A program made the translations under genes and the position numbers. A stretch of 64,000 nt of DNA from Luedemannella flava. GTDB lineage: Bacteria; Actinomycetota; Actinomycetes; Mycobacteriales; Micromonosporaceae. Below the pieces are notes generated by a model. That model did no database searches. It saw nothing but the letters and a program-made list of their open reading frames with translations, and was not told the DNA's origin. The stretch lies in the NCBI RefSeq assembly GCF_039528515.1, contig NZ_BAAALT010000028.1, positions 1 to 64,000 on the forward strand, given 5' to 3'. Positions 35,303 through 42,848 of this stretch are shown here, one piece after another (the first letter of the stretch is position 1; each line of letters starts with the position of its first letter).

Positions 35303-36118
35303 TCATACCGGAACTCGCCGGTCGGCCTCCGCCACGGACCCGCTGACAATAGCCAGCAGGCTCGGCACCAGAGCGGCGTCCCCACCGATCGTCGCGCACG
35401 ACGTGCTGTCATGGTCCGACCCGTCGCTGTCCACGACGACCGCGCCCGCCTCCCGCGCGATGACGACGCCGGCGGCCGTGTCCCACGGCTGGTTGGCCAT
35501 CATCACCACCGCGTCGACGCGGCCCTCGGCAAGCCAGACCAGGTCGATGGCGGCCGACCCGTGCATGCGGACGCGCTGCGCCCGCGCCGCGAGCCGCCGC
35601 GTCACCGCCAGCCGGACGTCGTTCTTCCGCTCGGCTCCCTTGCCCACGGCGTAGTCGCCGATCGCGACCACGGCCTCGGACAGCCGCGACACGCCGCTGG
35701 CGGCGAGCCGCCGCCCGTCGCGGTAGGCGCCGAGCCCGCTCGCGGCCGTGTACCGCAGGCCGAGCTTGGGCAGGTCCACCACCCCGACGATCGGCGTCCC
35801 GTCGCGCAGCAGCGCGAGCGAGATGCCGCACAGCGGGCTGCCGTGGACGAAGTTGACCGTGCCGTCGATCGGGTCGAGGGTCCAGATGAGTTCACCCGAC
35901 GGCCCGCTGCGGCCGTCCTCCTCGCCGAGGAACCCGATGTCCGGGGTCCGCCGCCGGAGCATGACGGTGAGCTCACGCTCGATGGCGTAGTCAACGTCGC
36001 TGGCCATGTCCCGGGCGCCCTTGGCGGTCAACCGCGTCGGCGACCGGCTCAGGAAGATGTCGCGGGCGACGTCGACCGCCGCACAGGCCACGGCCAACAA
36101 CTCATCATGCGAGGTCAC
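35303..36118 (-). CDS. Inositol monophosphatase family phosphatase
   Basis: 271 aa. Complete metal site: ASDVDYAIE, GEEDG, LDPIDGTVNFVHG and QPWDTAAG. Hydrolyses inositol-1-phosphate or a similar sugar phosphate. First gene of the cluster with the epimerase and the altered paralogue. Begins at a GTG at 36118; no strong ribosome site. Confidence 0.92.
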   Translation of the reverse strand: MTSHDELLAVACAAVDVARDIFLSRSPTRLTAKGARDMASDVDYAIERELTVMLRRRTPDIGFLGEEDGRSGPSGELIWTLDPIDGTVNFVHGSPLCGISLALLRDGTPIVGVVDLPKLGLRYTAASGLGAYRDGRRLAASGVSRLSEAVVAIGDYAVGKGAERKNDVRLAVTRRLAARAQRVRMHGSAAIDLVWLAEGRVDAVVMMANQPWDTAAGVVIAREAGAVVVDSDGSDHDSTSCATIGGDAALVPSLLAIVSGSVAEADRRVPV

Positions 36119-36152
36119 GGACCCGTTCTACGGCACAGGCAGGACCTACGGG

Positions 36153-36689
36153 TTAACGCCGGATGTCAGGAGCGCTGCTCCCCCCGTGGAGGTACGCGGT
36201 GCCACCGTCACGCTGGGCGACGAGTGCGTTCTGTACCCGCAGCAGGACGTGAGGCCGCAGGCGTCCCTCGATCACACCGCTGTCGACGAACTCGTATCCG
36301 TCCGGTTCGTTCTCGTCGAGGCGGAGCGATGTCCGTTCTCCCTCGGATAGGACGCCGCCGTCGAAGACGAACATAAGACTGTCATCCCACGGCCCATGTG
36401 GCGCGACCCAGTCGACGACCAGCATCCGCCCACCGCGCCAGTCGAGGCCGAGTTCCTCGAGGATTTCCCGTTTCGCCGCCTCGAGCGGAGGCTCGTTTGC
36501 CTCGGCCATGCCCCCGGGCAGGTCCCAGTCCGGCTTATATCGGGGATTGACCAGCAGAATTCGGCCTTGGCCATCTCGGAACAGCACGTCGGCACCGACT
36601 CGCTTTCGGGCCTGGGTACGGTTCCCCTCCGCCAGGTACGCGCGATAAGCCTCCGGATCCCGTTCGAACAGCGGGGCGTCCGCACTCAT
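36153..36689 (-). CDS. Nudix hydrolase
   Basis: 178 aa. Nudix box complete: GGMAEANEPPLEAAKREILE followed by ELGLDW (G-x5-E-x7-REUxEExGU). Hydrolyses a nucleoside diphosphate derivative; substrate unknown. ATG at 36689 has GAAGG 4 nt upstream and overlaps the stop of the degraded upstream reading frame (ATGA), a remnant of coupling with a regulator gene. Confidence 0.92.
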   Translation of the reverse strand: MSADAPLFERDPEAYRAYLAEGNRTQARKRVGADVLFRDGQGRILLVNPRYKPDWDLPGGMAEANEPPLEAAKREILEELGLDWRGGRMLVVDWVAPHGPWDDSLMFVFDGGVLSEGERTSLRLDENEPDGYEFVDSGVIEGRLRPHVLLRVQNALVAQRDGGTAYLHGGSSAPDIRR

Positions 36690-37014
36690 GGCGCCTTCTC
36701 GTCCCTTGGCTGAAGGCCGTTGGCCGGCAGCCACGACGAGAGCCAGGTCCGGCCACGTAACTCCGCATCGCCCGCTGGACCGGTCGGATCCAGAATCCTC
36801 GGCGCGAGCGCCTTGCTCATGTAGCTGGTAACGCTCGCGTAGAGGAATCCTCCGCCGAAGCGACTGTCGGCAGCGCGGAGTGACCACATCGCGGCGAGAT
36901 CCTGCTCGATCGAAGCACAGAATGATCGCCCGCTATCCGCTGGGAACGCATCGCCTTCCGCCCCGCCAGTTGGCTCGTCTCGGTGACGAGCCGAGCGAGT
37001 TCGCGCAGGCTCAT
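36686..37014 (-). pseudogene. Degraded HTH regulator gene before the Nudix gene
   Basis: An N-terminal piece (MSLRELARLVTETSQL) resembles the start of XRE-type HTH proteins, then a different frame from about 36900 gives DLAAMWSLRAADSRFGGGFL and a helical end stopping at 36686. Together they look like the ends of one helix-turn-helix regulator after internal deletion and frameshift. HTH-Nudix pairs are common in actinomycetes. Identification rests on short pattern matches. Confidence 0.4.
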
Positions 37015-37095
37015 CGCGTCAACGCTTCCACACCTCGTGCTGCCTCAGCAACGCTACGTGTGGTCGTGTCGAACTTGCTCCCGAAGGGGGAATCC

Positions 37096-37275
37096 ATGCC
37101 GTTGCTCAGCATATTGGCGTATGTAGCGGTCGCTGTTGTCGGTTGGTTCGCGGGCATGATCACGCTCAACCGATCCACGCGATGGTGTCCCGAGCGCGAC
37201 TACCTCTACGCGCTGGTGCCATCCGGCTGCGTGTGGACGTGCCGGTGCCAGCACACCCGAACCTCGAATGGGTGA
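37096..37275 (+). CDS. Small membrane protein with Cys-rich tail
   Basis: 59 aa. One hydrophobic helix (ILAYVAVAVVGWFAGMI) then TLNRSTRWCPERD and a C-terminal part with Cys at CVWTCRC. ATG preceded by AAGGGGG. The four cysteines could bind metal. Unknown family, in a patch of small genes with no close functional context. Confidence 0.5.
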   Translation: MPLLSILAYVAVAVVGWFAGMITLNRSTRWCPERDYLYALVPSGCVWTCRCQHTRTSNG

Positions 37276-37281
37276 CGGTCC

Positions 37282-37653
37282 ATGGCACGCGCCTGTTGTC
37301 CGACGGTCGGGAGTGCCGCTCCGCGTGACCGCGATAGTCGGCCGGTCGTGAGCGGTCCCTTCTACCTCTCCGGGCTTCTCAGCTGCTGCGGCTCGCCGAT
37401 GTGGTGCGTCACTCGGACGGGAACCCGGCGCTACCGGTGCGGCGTGTGCGGGCGAGGCGTGGACGCCCTGGCCGCCGAGGTGGAGGTGTGGGAACTCGTT
37501 CACACAAGCCACCCCGGGCTCGGCAACGCGCACACCGCGTACGAGGAGCGCCGTCACCGCCTCGACACGGTCGTGTGGACGGTGGAGGTTATCCACGGGC
37601 GTGCGGGGCACCGATTCGTACCACAGGTGTTTGCCCCGGCCCCGGAGGGCTGA
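37282..37653 (+). CDS. Zinc-ribbon protein resembling serine-recombinase zinc domain
   Basis: Up to 123 aa; a GTG at 37348 giving 101 aa may be the true start. YLSGLLSCCGSPMWC, then RRYRCGVCGRGVDA and AAEVEVWELV parallel the zinc beta-ribbon module of large serine recombinases. The catalytic recombinase domain is absent, so this is either a fragment of an integrase or a stand-alone DNA-binding ribbon. Ends 12 bp before the GNAT gene. Confidence 0.5.
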   Translation: MARACCPTVGSAAPRDRDSRPVVSGPFYLSGLLSCCGSPMWCVTRTGTRRYRCGVCGRGVDALAAEVEVWELVHTSHPGLGNAHTAYEERRHRLDTVVWTVEVIHGRAGHRFVPQVFAPAPEG

Positions 37654-37665
37654 CAAGCTACGGCC

Positions 37666-38184
37666 GTGATCATTCAACGGGAGACGGCGGCCCAGGCCGG
37701 TCAGGTGCGGGCCGTCACGGCGGCCGCGTTCGCGCGGCCGGATGCGCCGGGAGCGCCTGTGGCCGAGGCGGCGCTGGTCGACGAGCTGCGCGCCGATGTC
37801 GGGTGGCTGCCGGCGTTGTCGCTCGTGGCGATGGACGGCGACGCGGTGGTGGGGCACGTGGTGTGCACCCGGTCGACCCTCGGCGGCGCGCCGGCGCTCG
37901 GGCTCGGGCCGTTGAGCGTGCACCCCGATCACCAGCGCCGCGGCGTCGGGTCGGCGCTCGTGCACGCGGTGCTCGGCGCGGCGGACGCGCTCGACGAGCC
38001 GATCGTGGTCCTGCTCGGCAGCCCCGTCTACTACTCGCGGTTCGGGTTCCGGCTCGCCGCGGAGTACGGCATCGAGCCGCCCGTGCCGGAATGGGCACCG
38101 CACTTCCAGGCGCGGACACTGACCACCTACACCCCGGACCTGCGCGGCGCGTTCGCCTACGCGGAACCGTTCAATCACCTGTAG
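37666..38184 (+). CDS. GNAT-family N-acetyltransferase (YhbS-like)
   Basis: 172 aa. Acetyl-CoA site LSVHPDHQRRGVGSALVHAV, and the C-terminal VVLLGSPVYYSRFGFRLA typical of YhbS-like acetyltransferases. Substrate unknown. Starts at GTG 37666, the only sensible N-terminus (IIQRETAAQAGQVRAVT). Confidence 0.9.
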   Translation: MIIQRETAAQAGQVRAVTAAAFARPDAPGAPVAEAALVDELRADVGWLPALSLVAMDGDAVVGHVVCTRSTLGGAPALGLGPLSVHPDHQRRGVGSALVHAVLGAADALDEPIVVLLGSPVYYSRFGFRLAAEYGIEPPVPEWAPHFQARTLTTYTPDLRGAFAYAEPFNHL

Positions 38185-38244
38185 TCACAGGTCTTGCGGC
38201 GGTCGCCGACAATGAACGCACCCCTGCAGGAAGGAATCCCGGCC

Positions 38245-39180
38245 GTGCCCACCATCCACGCCGTTTCCGTCATCGCCGCCCCGGGCGACACCTGGGGCAT
38301 CGCGGGCCCCGACTTCCTGAAGTTCTACGCCATCACCGCCGCGGTCCTCGTCGTCGGCGCCCTGATCTTCCGGGCGGCCTCGGGCGGCGGCGACGGACAA
38401 GCCAACCAGGGCATCACCCCGGGCCGGGTGGCGTACCTGCGCGGCGGCGCGGCACTCGCCGTCACCTCCTCGATCGCCGGGCTGCGGGCCGCAGGCGCGC
38501 TCGCCGCGCCGGAGAAGGGCGTCCTCGCCACCGCCGGGCCGTACCCGTCGGGCGCCAGCCGGCTCGACTGGGCCGTCTACGACGCGGCCTCGCGCCAGGT
38601 GCGCCAACGCGACCTGCTCGCCGACCCCGGGGTCGCGTCCGCCCTGACCGAGCTGCGCGACGCCCTGTTCGCGGCCGGCTGGCTGCGCACGCCGGCCGAG
38701 CGGGCGCGGCTGCGCCTGGCCGGGTTCCTCGTCCTGCTGCTCGCCGCACTGGGCGTCGCCCGGATCGTCGCGGGCATCAGCAACGACCGGCCCGTGGGCT
38801 ACCTGGTGCTGCTCACCATCGGCGTCGTCATCGCCGGGGCGCTGCTGCTCATCGTCAAGGAGCGCAGCCGGGCCGGCAGCCGCGCCATCGCGGAGGCGAT
38901 GCGCACCAGTCGCCACCTGGCCCCCACCAACGCCCCGGCCTGGTCCACGTACGGGCTCACCGGCGCGGCGATGGGCGTGGCCGTCTTCGGCGCCGCCGCC
39001 CTGTGGTCCGCCGACCCGGCCTTCGCCGAGCAGGCCGAGATCCAGCGCCAGCTGGGCGCGTCGGGCAGCGGCGGCGGCTCCGGCAGCGGCACGAGTTGCG
39101 GCGGCGGCTCCAGCAGCAGCTGCAGTGGCGGCAGCAGCTGCGGGGGTGGTGGCTGCGGCGGCGGCGGGTGCGGCGGATGA
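38245..39180 (+). CDS. TIGR04222-type membrane protein with Cys/Gly/Ser tail; candidate peptide substrate of the MNIO
   Basis: 311 aa. Four membrane helices (about 25-45, 150-172, 182-205, 232-255) with a conserved cytosolic stretch between the first two (TPGRVAYLRGGAALAV). The last 38 residues are Gly/Ser only, apart from five cysteines at 285, 293, 299, 304 and 309, closing with CGGGGCGG repeats. TIGR04222 proteins are known for such tails. Its stop overlaps the DUF692 start (ATGA), tying it to an enzyme family that oxidises peptide cysteines. GTG at 38245 taken for the AAGGA upstream; an ATG at 38212 is possible. Confidence 0.82.
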   Translation: MPTIHAVSVIAAPGDTWGIAGPDFLKFYAITAAVLVVGALIFRAASGGGDGQANQGITPGRVAYLRGGAALAVTSSIAGLRAAGALAAPEKGVLATAGPYPSGASRLDWAVYDAASRQVRQRDLLADPGVASALTELRDALFAAGWLRTPAERARLRLAGFLVLLLAALGVARIVAGISNDRPVGYLVLLTIGVVIAGALLLIVKERSRAGSRAIAEAMRTSRHLAPTNAPAWSTYGLTGAAMGVAVFGAAALWSADPAFAEQAEIQRQLGASGSGGGSGSGTSCGGGSSSSCSGGSSCGGGGCGGGGCGG

Positions 39181-40004
39181 TCCCCGGGGACTACGGCGTC
39201 GGGATCGGGTGGCGCCCCGAGATCGCGGGGTTCGTCGCCGACCTGCCGGGGCTGCGCTTCGTCGAGGTCGTCGCCGAGTCGCTGCACGCCCCCGCCCGGA
39301 GCATCCCCGACGGCCTGCGTGACCTGCGGGCCCGGGACGTGGCCGTCGTGCCGCACGGGGTGCGGCTGAGCCTCGGCGGCGCCGAGCCGGTCGACCCGGC
39401 CCGGGTGCGCCACCTGGCCGAGTGCGCGACCGCGCTCGGCTCCCCGATGGTCAGCGAGCACGTCGCGTTCGTCCGGGCCGGCGGGGTCGAGGTAGGGCAC
39501 CTGCTGCCCGTGCCGCGCACCCGCGACAGCCTGGACGCCACGGTGGACAACGTCCGCCGCACGCAGGCCGAGCTGCCCGTCCCGCTGGCCCTCGAACCGG
39601 TCGCGGCGCTGTTCGACTGGCCGGGCGCCGAGCTGGACGAGGCCGACTTCCTCACCGAGCTGCTCGACCGCACCGGCGCGCTGCTCCTGCTCGACATCGC
39701 CAACGTCTACGCCAACGCGCGCAACCGGGGCGAGGACCCGCTGCACCTGCTCGACCGGCTGCCGTTGGAGCAGGTCGCCTACGTGCACGTGGCGGGCGGC
39801 GCCGAGCACGACGGCCGCTACCACGACACCCACACCGACCCGGTCCCCGCCGAGGTCCTCGAACTGATCACCCAGTTGTGCGGGCGGTGCCGCCCACCGG
39901 CGCTGATGCTGGAGCGCGACGGCCACTACCCGCCCGCCGACGCGCTGCGCGCCGAACTCGACGCGATCGCGCACGCGGCCGGCCGGCCGCTGGTCACGGC
40001 ATGA
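39177..40004 (+). CDS. DUF692 multinuclear iron-dependent oxidase (MNIO)
   Basis: 275 aa TIM-barrel protein of the DUF692 family, which includes MbnB (methanobactin) and TglH (3-thiaglutamate). Family segments: GVGIGWRPE, E34 in VAESL, His60 in VPHGV, SEHVAF (E94-H95), LALEP, LLDIANVYANARN, YVHVAGG, HDTHTDPV and LERDGHYPP, which supply His/Asp/Glu iron ligands. Such enzymes modify Cys, Asn or Asp of ribosomal peptides with help of a partner protein. Coupled to the upstream Cys-rich-tailed membrane protein and followed by the partner gene. Confidence 0.9.
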   Translation: MIPGDYGVGIGWRPEIAGFVADLPGLRFVEVVAESLHAPARSIPDGLRDLRARDVAVVPHGVRLSLGGAEPVDPARVRHLAECATALGSPMVSEHVAFVRAGGVEVGHLLPVPRTRDSLDATVDNVRRTQAELPVPLALEPVAALFDWPGAELDEADFLTELLDRTGALLLLDIANVYANARNRGEDPLHLLDRLPLEQVAYVHVAGGAEHDGRYHDTHTDPVPAEVLELITQLCGRCRPPALMLERDGHYPPADALRAELDAIAHAAGRPLVTA

Positions 40005-40152
40005 GCGAGCGAAGCGAGCGAATCATCAGCTCGGGATTCACTCATGCCGGCGCCGGAGCGCAGCGGAGGTGACGGCATGAGCGAGCGAAGCGAGCGAATC
40101 ATCAGCTCGGGATTCGCTCATGCCGGCGCCGGAGCGCAGCGGAGGTGACGGC
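40001..40152 (+). repeat. 76-bp tandem duplication carrying a start codon and RBS per unit
   Basis: Units 40001-40076 and 40077-40152 differ at one visible base (A/G at 40060 region). Each begins ATGAGCGAGCGAAGCGAGCG, encodes a 23-residue frame (MSERSERIISSGF...AGAQRR) ending 4 nt before the next ATG, and carries GGAGGTGA before that ATG. So the MNIO stop, two minigenes and the partner gene form a chain of closely spaced stops and starts. The GAGCGAGCGAAGCGAGCG block resembles dispersed repeats of actinomycete genomes. Confidence 0.85.
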
Positions 40153-40614
40153 ATGAGCCGCGAGGACCTGGCACGGGCCCAGGCCGCGTTGGTGGCCGCG
40201 CTGGTCGCGGGGGCTGCGCCGCCGCCGGGGTTCGACCCCACCGGAGTACGCGCAGCGGCAGCGGCCCTGCTCCGCAAACGTGCCGGCGAGGTGGCCGGCG
40301 CGTGGCCCGTACTCGCCGCGTCTTTCGGATCCCGGTGGACGGTGACGTTCGGGCGCTGGGCCGCCACCCGGCCGACGCGCGGCTCGTTGCGCGACGGCTG
40401 GGATCTGGCCCGTCAGCTGCGGGCCGGCGGCGCGCTGAGCCTGGCCGGGCTGGAGGAGCTGGCGGTCCGCGAGGTCCGGTGGCGCTACCGGCCCGGCGGC
40501 GAGGCGAGGCGGCGGCGTCTGCCGGCGGTGCGCCGGTTGCGCGGCGTGACGGTGGTGCAGGTGCTCGGGCGGGTGCGGGTCAGGCGCGCCCGACCGGCGC
40601 GCGGACGATCGTGA
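40153..40614 (+). CDS. MNIO partner protein, DUF2063/MbnC-like N-terminal domain
   Basis: 153 aa. LARAQAALVAALVAGAAPPP, GFDPTGVRAAAAALLRKRAG, AWPVLAASFG, F..WAATRPTRGSLRDGWDLA form the helical N-terminal module found in DUF692 partner proteins, thought to recognise the peptide. The C-terminal half is basic (RPGGEARRRRLPAVRRL). GGAGGTGA lies 6 nt before the ATG, supplied by the repeat unit. Convergent overlap of 35 bp with the lipoprotein gene. Confidence 0.78.
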   Translation: MSREDLARAQAALVAALVAGAAPPPGFDPTGVRAAAAALLRKRAGEVAGAWPVLAASFGSRWTVTFGRWAATRPTRGSLRDGWDLARQLRAGGALSLAGLEELAVREVRWRYRPGGEARRRRLPAVRRLRGVTVVQVLGRVRVRRARPARGRS

Positions 40615-41161
40615 TCGCGTCGCCGTAGCGCTCGACGAGGGCGTTCTCCTCGTCCGTAGTGAGCTGGTCGGTGCTGAGCTGCACCGAGCACGTCACCGGG
40701 TCGGTGACCACGGCGAACGCGATCCGCGTGGCGCGCGGGCTCCACCTGCGGGCGACCAGCTCGTCGGCGATGCCGGTCAGCTCCGCCAGCGAGTGGGTGC
40801 AGATCGTGACCAGGTGCGACTTCCCGGCGGCGTAGCGGTCGACGACCGGACGCCAGGCAGCCGGGTCGACGCCCGGGTTGAGCGCCACGATGATCACGCC
40901 GCGTTTCTCCACGCCCAGGCCCACGAAGACATCGGGGCGGCTGGCCACGAGGTCGGCCAGGTCGGTGGGCCGGCCCACGTCCACGACGGGTTCGGGCACC
41001 TTGGCGGCCGCGTCGGGCGGCCGCGCCGCGCGCGGCCCGGACATCAGGTCGGAGACCGCCGCCTCGGACGTGCTGTCGGCGGGGGCCGGTCGGCCGCAGC
41101 CGGTCAGCGCGACGGCCATGGCACACGCGCCCGCCGCGAGAACCACTCTCACCCCGCTCAT
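40580..41161 (-). CDS. Putative lipoprotein
   Basis: 193 aa. Signal with lipobox ALTGC (Cys22), a linker rich in Ala/Pro/Ser, then a soluble alpha/beta domain: VGLGVEKRGVIIVALNPGVD, THSLAELTGIADELV and TDEENALVERYGDAITI. That last pattern (a 'D..E...V..RYGD.I.V' end) also occurs in the prodomain-like region of the neighbouring protease. Unknown function; 11 bp from the protease gene and in the same direction. Confidence 0.78.
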   Translation of the reverse strand: MSGVRVVLAAGACAMAVALTGCGRPAPADSTSEAAVSDLMSGPRAARPPDAAAKVPEPVVDVGRPTDLADLVASRPDVFVGLGVEKRGVIIVALNPGVDPAAWRPVVDRYAAGKSHLVTICTHSLAELTGIADELVARRWSPRATRIAFAVVTDPVTCSVQLSTDQLTTDEENALVERYGDAITIVRAPVGRA

Positions 41162-41171
41162 CCGACCCTCC

Positions 41172-42747
41172 CTAGTACTTGCCGACGGTGACGCCCAGAT
41201 GCGACTGGATGGACGACACGAGCTCCCCGTACAGGACGCTCGAACCCTGCATCCCGATGATCATGCCGCGGATGCTGGCCGCGGTGGTGCCCGACTCCAC
41301 GTAGAGCGGGCCGCCCGAGTCGCCCTTGCTGACGATCGTGGAGCCGGGCTTCTCGGCCCGGATGACGCCCGGCGTGCAGCCGTCCGTATCGCACAGCGTC
41401 GCCGTCGTCGACGTGACGCGGATCCCGCACACCGCGCGCGTGACGTAGCCGCTGGCGCAGATGTAGGAGTTGACGGCCGGGTTCGCCGCCCCGGTGATGT
41501 ACCGGCTGGTCGAGCGCGGATCGGTGTAGATGCGCGAGTCGAACTTCTCCGTCGCGGACTCGATGCGCATCATGTCGTACGTCGGATAGCCCGAGGAGCC
41601 GGCCGCCTTCCCGACATACTCCGTGCCGGAGTAGACGCTGGCCCCGTTGGCGAAGCAGTGGTCGGCCGTGACCTGGCCGTACACGCCGCCCCGCAGGACC
41701 GTGAAGCCGGACGTGCAGAACCGGTCGCTCTTCGCGCCGATCGCGGCCGCGCCGTAGTGCGGTTCGCCGTCGGTGGTGCGCGAGGTGCGCGCCACGGGCC
41801 CGTAGTCGACGCGGACCCGGTCGCCGAAACGCTCGGTCAGCGCGTCGCCGGCCTCCCGTGAGCCGGCGTCGAACGTCACGTCGACGGTGGCGGTCGCCGC
41901 GTCCACGGCGAACGAGAAGCTGGCCTCGGCCGCGCCGTCGGACCAGTCCCGGGCGCGCAGCGCCTCGGTGACCTCCAGCAGGTCCCCGGCCGTGTGGCAG
42001 GCCGCGACGACCTCGACGTCGAGCAGCGGCACCTCGATCGGCACCTCCTGCTGCGCCTCGCTCTGCGCCTCGGTGAGCGCCGCCCCGCTCAGGTTGGACG
42101 TCGACTCGTCGACCCGGCGGGTGGGGCGCAGCACGGTGGTGCCGCGCTCGTGCGCGTCGCGGGCCCGGTCGTCCAGCTCGGTGCGGACCCGGTTGAGGTT
42201 GACCCGGCGGGAGTCGACGACGTAGACGACCCGGTGCGTACGGTGGTCGACCGTGGCGCCGAGCAGGCCGCGGCGCAGCGTCGCGTCGGGGTCGGACTTG
42301 CCGTCGGCGCCGAAGATCTCCGCCGCCCCGGCGTTCAGCTCGTTCACGGCGGCCTGCGGCCCGGGGTCGGCGATCCACCCGACGCTGGTCGTGTCGCCGG
42401 CGGCCGTCGGCTCCGCCGGCTGCGTCGGCGCGTCCGTCGGGTCCGTGCCGGCGGCGGGCGCCGTCGTGGGCTCGTCGATCGGCGCAGCCATCGCCGTCGN
42501 TCGGCTCCGTCGTGGGCTCGTCGGTCGGCGCCGCCGCGGCCGTCGGCTCGGCGGCTGTGGGGGTGGGGGTGGGGGTGGGGGTTGCCTCGGCGACCGGGGT
42601 GCCGCAGTCGCCCGCGGAGCCGGGCGTGTCGGGCAGCAGGACCACGGCGGCGGCCACGAGCGTGACGACCACTGTGGACAGGGTCAGCGCCACCGGCCCC
42701 GTACGCACCCGTCTCGGGAGGGACAACGACCGCGACGCCGATGACAC
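41172..42747 (-). CDS. Secreted S1-family serine protease; frame broken by one ambiguous base
   Basis: The first part (ATG at 42747; signal-anchor TLSTVVVTLVAAAVVLLP; Thr/Pro repeats) and the rest lie in different frames that meet at N 42500. Dropping that single base joins them into one 524-aa protein through DEPTTEP-TTAMAAP-IDEPTT. The C-terminal trypsin-like domain has GQVTADHCF (His), PTYDMMRIES (Asp) and KGDSGGPLY (Ser), with paired Cys. A 190-residue region before it, with beta-alpha repeats and QSEAQQE, resembles a prodomain. The anomaly is almost certainly an assembly artefact. Confidence 0.87.
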
Positions 42748-42848
42748 CTGGCGCTCCTCCCGTTAGGGACCGGGGAACGGCGAGAAGCATAGCCATATGT
42801 CGATGGTGCCGCAATGTCGGTTATGGGCGGCCTACGCTGAGCAGCGGA

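Noticed and set aside
38245..39180. Keratin- or silk-like structural protein from the Gly/Ser/Cys tail
   Set aside because: The tail is short, follows a four-helix TIGR04222 protein and is coupled to a DUF692 gene, which favours a modification target.
40001..40072. Minigene MSERSERI as a true RiPP precursor
   Set aside because: It lacks cysteine, sits in a tandem repeat whose core resembles dispersed actinomycete repeats, and the Cys-rich tail next door is a better substrate; a regulatory role is more likely.
42501..42747. Separate small secreted protein upstream of the protease
   Set aside because: Removing the single N joins it in frame with the protease through a continuous DEPTT repeat.
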